Below, piece after piece: positions 59,927 to 64,000 of a stretch of DNA of 64,000 nucleotides (position 1 is the stretch's first letter; each line of letters opens with the position of its first letter). The stretch is from CAYRFF01 sp964423575 (GTDB lineage Bacteria; Bacteroidota; Bacteroidia; Chitinophagales; Saprospiraceae). The stretch is taken from the NCBI GenBank assembly GCA_964423575.1, contig CAYRFF010000002.1, positions 62,001 through 126,000 of the forward strand. Reading direction: 5' to 3'. Both the position numbers and the translations under genes were made by a program. The notes beneath the pieces were generated by a model. The model saw only the letters and a list, made by a program, of their open reading frames with translations. It ran no database searches and was not told the DNA's origin.

Positions 59927-60649
59927 ATGGCACACAAAAGATTATTCCTGGTAGGAATTTTAATATCAATAAGTTGGCTCATTGGTTATCAAGTCGGTTA
60001 TGGACAAAATATACAAGAGAAGTGGTTAGCAACTGTATCAACGGGAATTGAAAAGCACGATAAACGGCTGTTTGACTATCCGGAAAAGGAGATGCTACTT
60101 GAAATGCAACCTGAACAATGGGGGACCTATCATTTTGATATGAATGTGCAAAGACGAGTATGGCAGCATAACAATTTTTATAGTTTCATTGGACTGGGAC
60201 TCGGGTACGAAAATGCCACTTTTATGAGACCATTTGATCATTCCTATTTTAATAAAGATAATTTACGAATTTTGCGAAATCTAAACAGATATAAAAAAAT
60301 ATATGCACCCTTGTCTTTATCATTATATTATAAATTAGGTGCTAATTGGTTTATATTTGGAGAAATAACGTCCAATATTTTACTATATAGGAACATTGAT
60401 CATACAGAAAATAACATGGGGGTTTTCCCATATAAGCCTGGAACTTTAGAATTGGATAAAATAATCTTGAATGTGGGAATTACCTACAAGATTGGACAAT
60501 TCTTAGTTGGCTTCAATAGTCGCGTATTAAATCTCCAAAAAATAGATAAGATAATATTCAACCATTATTTGAAAGATCCTCGTATTGATCAAAAATGGGA
60601 GTGGTATAATCCTTTAAGATTTGATTTTACAGTGGCTTATATGTGGTGA
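59927..60649 (+). CDS. Tandem outer-membrane barrel-like protein, copy 1
   Basis: 240-residue secreted protein of unknown function with a signal peptide (about 1-27, ending GYQVGYGQ) and a strand-rich body ending in FTVAYMW; a terminal aromatic residue is typical of outer-membrane beta-barrel proteins, which here would have about eight strands. Shared core: KHDKRLFDYxEKEMLLEMQPE near residue 38, SFIGLGLGYE near 87, DKIIFN near 210. It is the first of four paralogues in a row. Its N-terminus (MAHKRLFL) differs from the other three, which begin MK(I/T)QKVSQRR. Not found in any family I know. Confidence 0.75.
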   Translation: MAHKRLFLVGILISISWLIGYQVGYGQNIQEKWLATVSTGIEKHDKRLFDYPEKEMLLEMQPEQWGTYHFDMNVQRRVWQHNNFYSFIGLGLGYENATFMRPFDHSYFNKDNLRILRNLNRYKKIYAPLSLSLYYKLGANWFIFGEITSNILLYRNIDHTENNMGVFPYKPGTLELDKIILNVGITYKIGQFLVGFNSRVLNLQKIDKIIFNHYLKDPRIDQKWEWYNPLRFDFTVAYMW

Positions 60650-60659
60650 ATAATATATT

Positions 60660-61400
60660 ATGAAAATACAAAAAGTATCTCAAAGAAGATTATTCCTGTT
60701 AGGATTCTTAATATCAATATGTTTACTCATTGGCTATCAAGTCGGTTATGGGCAAGATATGCAAGGAAAGTGGATAGCAACTGTATCATCAGGTATAGGA
60801 AAGCACGATAAGCGACTGTTTGATTACTCAGAAAAAGAGATGCTACTTGAAATGCAACCTGAACAATGGGGGACCTATCATTTCAATATGAATGTGAAAA
60901 GAAGAGTATGGCATCAAAACAATTTTCATAGTTATATAGGACTGGGACTTGGGTACGAAAATGCAACTTTTATGAGACCTTTTAATCAAAGTTTTATTCT
61001 GAAAGGTAATTCAGATCATATTCTATTAGCATTAAATAAGTATCAAAAATTACACTCCTCCCAATCTTTTTTGACTTCTTATAAATTGAATCATATGTGG
61101 TATGTTTCAAGCGAATTAGTAATGCAACTACTTTTATATAGAACTATTGATCATACAGAATATTCAAGAAAAATCTTTCCCTTATCAGAAAGCACCTTTG
61201 AATTGGCTAGTATTCAGCTAAGCCTTGGAATTAGTTATCAGGTTAAGAATTGGGTAGTAAGCTTAAGCTCAATAGTAGTAAATTCTCAAAAAATAGATAA
61301 GATTATATTTAATGACATTATCAATGACCCTCGTACTGATAAATCATGGGAATTGCATAATCCATTACGTTTTGATTTAACTGTAGGTTATATGTGGTAA
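60660..61400 (+). CDS. Tandem outer-membrane barrel-like protein, copy 2 (divergent)
   Basis: 246-residue paralogue. Signal peptide (about 1-32, ending GYGQ), same N-terminal core (KHDKRLFDYSEKEMLLEMQP, then TYHFNMNVKRRVW) but a clearly different middle and C-terminal part (FILKGNSDHILLALNKYQ, SSELVMQLLLYRTIDHTEYS), ending FDLTVGYMW. It begins 10 bases after the stop of copy 1. Probably an outer-membrane barrel whose loops differ in specificity. Confidence 0.75.
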   Translation: MKIQKVSQRRLFLLGFLISICLLIGYQVGYGQDMQGKWIATVSSGIGKHDKRLFDYSEKEMLLEMQPEQWGTYHFNMNVKRRVWHQNNFHSYIGLGLGYENATFMRPFNQSFILKGNSDHILLALNKYQKLHSSQSFLTSYKLNHMWYVSSELVMQLLLYRTIDHTEYSRKIFPLSESTFELASIQLSLGISYQVKNWVVSLSSIVVNSQKIDKIIFNDIINDPRTDKSWELHNPLRFDLTVGYMW

Positions 61401-61410
61401 ATGACATATT

Positions 61411-62151
61411 ATGAAAACACAAAAAGTATCTCAAAGAAGAATATTCCAGTTAGGATTCTTAATATCAATATGTTTACTTATTGACTATCAAGTCAGTTAT
61501 GGACAAAATATGCTAGAGAAGTGGATAGCAACTGTATCAACAGGAATTGAAAAGCACGATAAACGACTGTTTGACTACTCAGAAAAGAAGATGTTACTTG
61601 AAATGCAACCTGAGGAGTGGGGAACCTATCATTTCGATATGATTGTCAAAAGAAGGGTATGGCAGCATAACAATTTTTATAGTTTCATTGGACTAGGACT
61701 CGGCTATGAAAAGGCTACATTTTTGAGGCCTTTTAATCATCGTTATTTTGAGAAAGGAATAGCTCTGGACATACTGCGAAATCTAAACAGATATAAGAAA
61801 ATATCTGCACCCTTGTCTTTGTCATTAAATTATGGATTAGGTGCTAATTGGTTTATTGTCGGAGAAATAAGGTCCAATATTTTACTATATAGGAACATTG
61901 ATCATACAGAAAATAACACGGGACCTTTCCCATATAAAGCAGGGACTTTTGAATTGGATAAAATAATCTTGAATGTGGGAATTAACTACAAGATTGGACA
62001 ATTCTTAGTTGGCTTCAATAGTCGTGTCTTAAATTTTCAAAAAATAGACAAAATAATATTCAACCATTATTTGAAAGATCCCCGTATTGATCAAAAATGG
62101 GAGTGGTATAATCCTTTAAGATTTGATTTTACAGTGGCTTATATGTGGTGA
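61411..62151 (+). CDS. Tandem outer-membrane barrel-like protein, copy 3
   Basis: 246-residue paralogue beginning MKTQKVSQRR and ending FTVAYMW, 10 bases after copy 2. From about residue 100 it agrees closely with copy 1 (YKKISAPLSLSLNYGLGANWF against YKKIYAPLSLSLYYKLGANWF, quoted in part), while its first 30 residues agree with copies 2 and 4, a mosaic pattern that suggests gene conversion or recombination among copies. Confidence 0.75.
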   Translation: MKTQKVSQRRIFQLGFLISICLLIDYQVSYGQNMLEKWIATVSTGIEKHDKRLFDYSEKKMLLEMQPEEWGTYHFDMIVKRRVWQHNNFYSFIGLGLGYEKATFLRPFNHRYFEKGIALDILRNLNRYKKISAPLSLSLNYGLGANWFIVGEIRSNILLYRNIDHTENNTGPFPYKAGTFELDKIILNVGINYKIGQFLVGFNSRVLNFQKIDKIIFNHYLKDPRIDQKWEWYNPLRFDFTVAYMW

Positions 62152-62161
62152 ATAATATATT

Positions 62162-62899
62162 ATGAAAATACAAAAAGTATCTCAAAGAAGATTATTCCTG
62201 TTAGGATTCTTAATATCAATATATTTACTCATTGGCTATCAAGTCGGTTATGGACAAAATATGCAAGAAAAATGGATAGCAACCGTATCAGCAGGCATAG
62301 AAAAGCACGATAAACGACTGTTTGACTACTCAGAGAAGGAGATGCTACTTGAAATGCAACCTGAAAAATGGGGAACCTATCATCTTGATATGAATGTGAA
62401 AAGAAGAGTATGGCAGCTAAACAATTTTTATAGTTTTATAGGGCTGGGACTTGGCTATGAAAAAGCTACATTTTTGAGACCTTTTGATCATTTCTATTTT
62501 AATAAAGATATTTTTCTGATTTTGCGAAACCTAAATAGATATAAGAAAATACATGCGCCTTTATCTTTATCATTCTATTATGAATTAGGTGCTAATTGGT
62601 TTATAGATGGAGAAATATCGTCCGATATTCTGCTTTATAGGAGCATTAACCACACAGAAAATAACAACGAAGTTTTTCCATATCAAGCAGGAACTTTTGA
62701 ATTGGATAAAATATTCTTGAATGTGGGAATTAACTACAAGATTGGACAATTCTTAGTTGGTATCAGTAGTCGTGCTTTAAATGCCCAAAAAATAGATAAA
62801 ATAATATTTAACGATTACTTGAAAGACCCGAGAATTGATCAAAAGTGGGAATGGTATAATCCTCTAAGATTTGATTTTACAGTGTCATATATGTGGTGA
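62162..62899 (+). CDS. Tandem outer-membrane barrel-like protein, copy 4
   Basis: 245-residue paralogue, 10 bases after copy 3, ending FTVSYMW. Closest to copies 1 and 3 in the body, with changes such as SDILLYRSINHTENN and ISSRALNAQKID. The four genes form a probable operon without a visible internal terminator or promoter; the spacers between them are alike (ATAATATATT or ATGACATATT). No terminator is obvious after this copy. Confidence 0.75.
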   Translation: MKIQKVSQRRLFLLGFLISIYLLIGYQVGYGQNMQEKWIATVSAGIEKHDKRLFDYSEKEMLLEMQPEKWGTYHLDMNVKRRVWQLNNFYSFIGLGLGYEKATFLRPFDHFYFNKDIFLILRNLNRYKKIHAPLSLSFYYELGANWFIDGEISSDILLYRSINHTENNNEVFPYQAGTFELDKIFLNVGINYKIGQFLVGISSRALNAQKIDKIIFNDYLKDPRIDQKWEWYNPLRFDFTVSYMW

Positions 62900-62962
62900 A
62901 TGCTATATTGGAGATGACGCCCCGTTTGGTGTATGCGGTAAATCTATATTGCTATACTTTTA

Positions 62963-63412
62963 TCAATGCTTTTTAAAGAATAGATTATACTTTCCTTGCG
63001 TGTAAATCTCCAGTTTTTTATTCTTCAAGTTGAATTCATAAGCCTGTGGAAGATTTTCAGTTACATAGTATTCCCATTCTATGTTGTTACAATTCATCCT
63101 AGTGCTCCAGATGTCGGATATTTTTATGAAATAAAATGATTCAATTGAAGAAGTGAAGTTGTAAGTTCCTCTACCTGTATTGCAAATCCCGGTGAATATG
63201 AGGCTGTCGGTGTTATCGGAAAATTGAATCAAAATCTTTGAGTCAATTTCCTTAGGGAATATAATCTTTTCATTGCCATCTGTAGTATACAAATAGCTTA
63301 ATTCCCATTGATTGGAAGTAAGTTTATCCAATATAACGTCTGCATCATCTTTTTTGCAAGCGCTTAAGATGAAAATAGAACTCAAAAAGAGAATTGTAAG
63401 TGTACGTTTCAT
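62963..63412 (-). CDS. Hypothetical lipoprotein, related to the gene at the window end
   Basis: 149-residue lipoprotein: signal peptide with lipobox LSAC (Cys19), then a lipocalin-like or META-like beta-rich domain (LTSNQWELSYLYTTDGNE near residue 32; ILIQFSDN near 60; GTYNF near 83). The C-terminal half (IWSTRMNCNNIEWEYYV, KKLEIYTQGKYNLFFKK) is shared with the partial gene at 63794-64000. The function is unknown. Confidence 0.72.
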   Translation of the reverse strand: MKRTLTILFLSSIFILSACKKDDADVILDKLTSNQWELSYLYTTDGNEKIIFPKEIDSKILIQFSDNTDSLIFTGICNTGRGTYNFTSSIESFYFIKISDIWSTRMNCNNIEWEYYVTENLPQAYEFNLKNKKLEIYTQGKYNLFFKKH

Positions 63413-63566
63413 AAAAGATTTTATTCAATGTCCTTATAAATATACAACGGATGATGCCATTGAAGTGTTGCTTTCTACAAAGGTTCTTAATGTGAGATTA
63501 TGTATCTCAATAAAATATTTGCGTAAGCTAAATGCTTCCTGATAGTAATTGACTTTCAGACTTTGT

Positions 63567-63574
63567 TATCTTTG
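63567..63574 (+). promoter_or_regulatory. -7 box of the small membrane protein gene
   Basis: TATCTTTG followed by G matches the -7 consensus, 17 bases before the ATG at 63592. The -33 element is at a short distance (TTG at 63549-63551), so the pair is imperfect. Confidence 0.45.
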
Positions 63575-63591
63575 GACAAAACAATGAGTAT

Positions 63592-63774
63592 ATGAAACCA
63601 ATACTTAAAATTATACTTGGCATCGCATTGATGGCCGGAGGTCTTTATGGGATGAGCTTGGATATCCCTACTAATAAGCATTATTTTGGCACGGGGGTTA
63701 CCTTTGGGATCGGATTTTCGCTCTTAGTCAGTGGTATTTATTCTATTGCAATGTCAAAAAAGAAGAAAAGATAA
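63592..63774 (+). CDS. Small two-helix membrane protein (60 aa)
   Basis: 60-residue protein with two transmembrane helices (about 5-22 and 34-53) and a basic tail (MSKKKKR). No family recognised. It has its own promoter-like box and lies between two related minus-strand lipoprotein genes. Confidence 0.6.
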   Translation: MKPILKIILGIALMAGGLYGMSLDIPTNKHYFGTGVTFGIGFSLLVSGIYSIAMSKKKKR

Positions 63775-63793
63775 GACCGGTCAATTCTGCTAT

Positions 63794-64000
63794 TTAATTC
63801 ACACTTTTAAAGAATAAATTGTACTTGCCATCTGTATAGATTTCTAGATTTTTCCTTGACTTTTTATATTTATAGGCCTTTGTGATGTTTCGACCTACAT
63901 ATTCTTCCCACTCATGATATGAAGCACATAACATTTCAGTAGTCCAGAATTCCTGTACCTCGATTTCTTTTGCCGCCGGATTAAGTGAGAAGGTCCCACT
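63794..64000 (-). CDS. Lipoprotein-like gene, 3' end only (5' end outside window)
   Basis: Open frame of 68 codons from the window edge to the TAA at 63794, reading SGTFSLNPAAKEIEV..., and ending KNLEIYTDGKYNLFFKSVN. It matches the C-terminal part of the protein at 62963-63412 (IW/FW-TT/STRM--C, then EEYV/EYYV and LEIYT(Q/D)GKYNLFFK). A tandem duplication or a two-member family. Its 5' end is beyond the window. Confidence 0.75.
   Translation of the reverse strand, partial: SGTFSLNPAAKEIEVQEFWTTEMLCASYHEWEEYVGRNITKAYKYKKSRKNLEIYTDGKYNLFFKSVN

Overview
The window is a chromosomal segment of a member of the Bacteroidota, probably a Saprospiria/Chitinophagia-like lineage. Three things point there: many secreted proteins ending in a type IX secretion (T9SS) sorting domain with a PNP motif, a PorZ-like T9SS component, and promoter elements of the Bacteroidota form TTTG-N19..21-TAnnTTTG. 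Gene density is high, there are no phage or transposase genes, and most genes are housekeeping or cell-surface. The lineage below phylum level is an inference.

Layout. 1-1350: the 5' part of metY on the minus strand, preceded by what look like two leader-peptide/terminator attenuators in tandem; the nearer leader has eight Met codons in a stretch of ten. 1450-1906: intergenic dispersed repeats. 1925-6680: a secreted papain-like protease and a large seven-bladed SBBP-propeller T9SS protein. 6762-13084: mutS, a TerB-like gene, the lemA-TPM-TPM operon and a lipoprotein. 13202: tRNA-Arg. 13779-23627: T9SS proteins, the Bacteroidota family labelled asparagine synthetase B, a VWA membrane protein, an Omp28/thioredoxin-like protein and a flippase-like protein. 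23710-29696: an AsmA-like protein, tRNA-Val, gyrB, pssA and tRNA-Leu. 29785-36496: an OmpA protein with thrombospondin type-3 repeats, an asparaginase-like domain protein, an M16 peptidase pair (one active, one degenerate) and ftsE. 36834-43329: ccmE (Cys variant)-ccmF, a DUF2520 protein, and divergent udk and nucleoside-transporter genes.

43631-48338: a two-gene surface-protein operon whose first gene is interrupted by a one-base frameshift in a G9 tract inside its signal peptide, a candidate phase-variation switch. 48586-52752: a CPBP protease, a DUF4236/helix-turn-helix protein, small membrane and lipoproteins, rimM and tRNA-Gly. 52973-59531: porZ-like gene, a 915-base repeat-rich spacer with a perfect 38-base palindrome, a small conserved protein and clpB. 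59927-62899: four tandem paralogous outer-membrane barrel-like genes in an exact 751-base register. 62963-64000: two related lipoprotein genes flanking a small membrane protein gene, the last cut by the window end.

How the genes relate: several neighbours form functional pairs, namely ccmE/ccmF (cytochrome c assembly), udk with the nucleoside permease (nucleoside salvage), lemA/TPM, and the two M16 subunits. The T9SS substrates are spread through the window and would be exported and anchored by machinery of which only PorZ is seen here. The most notable regulatory candidates are the tandem Met attenuators, the poly-G tract, and a small GAAA-tetraloop hairpin repeated in front of three unrelated minus-strand genes.
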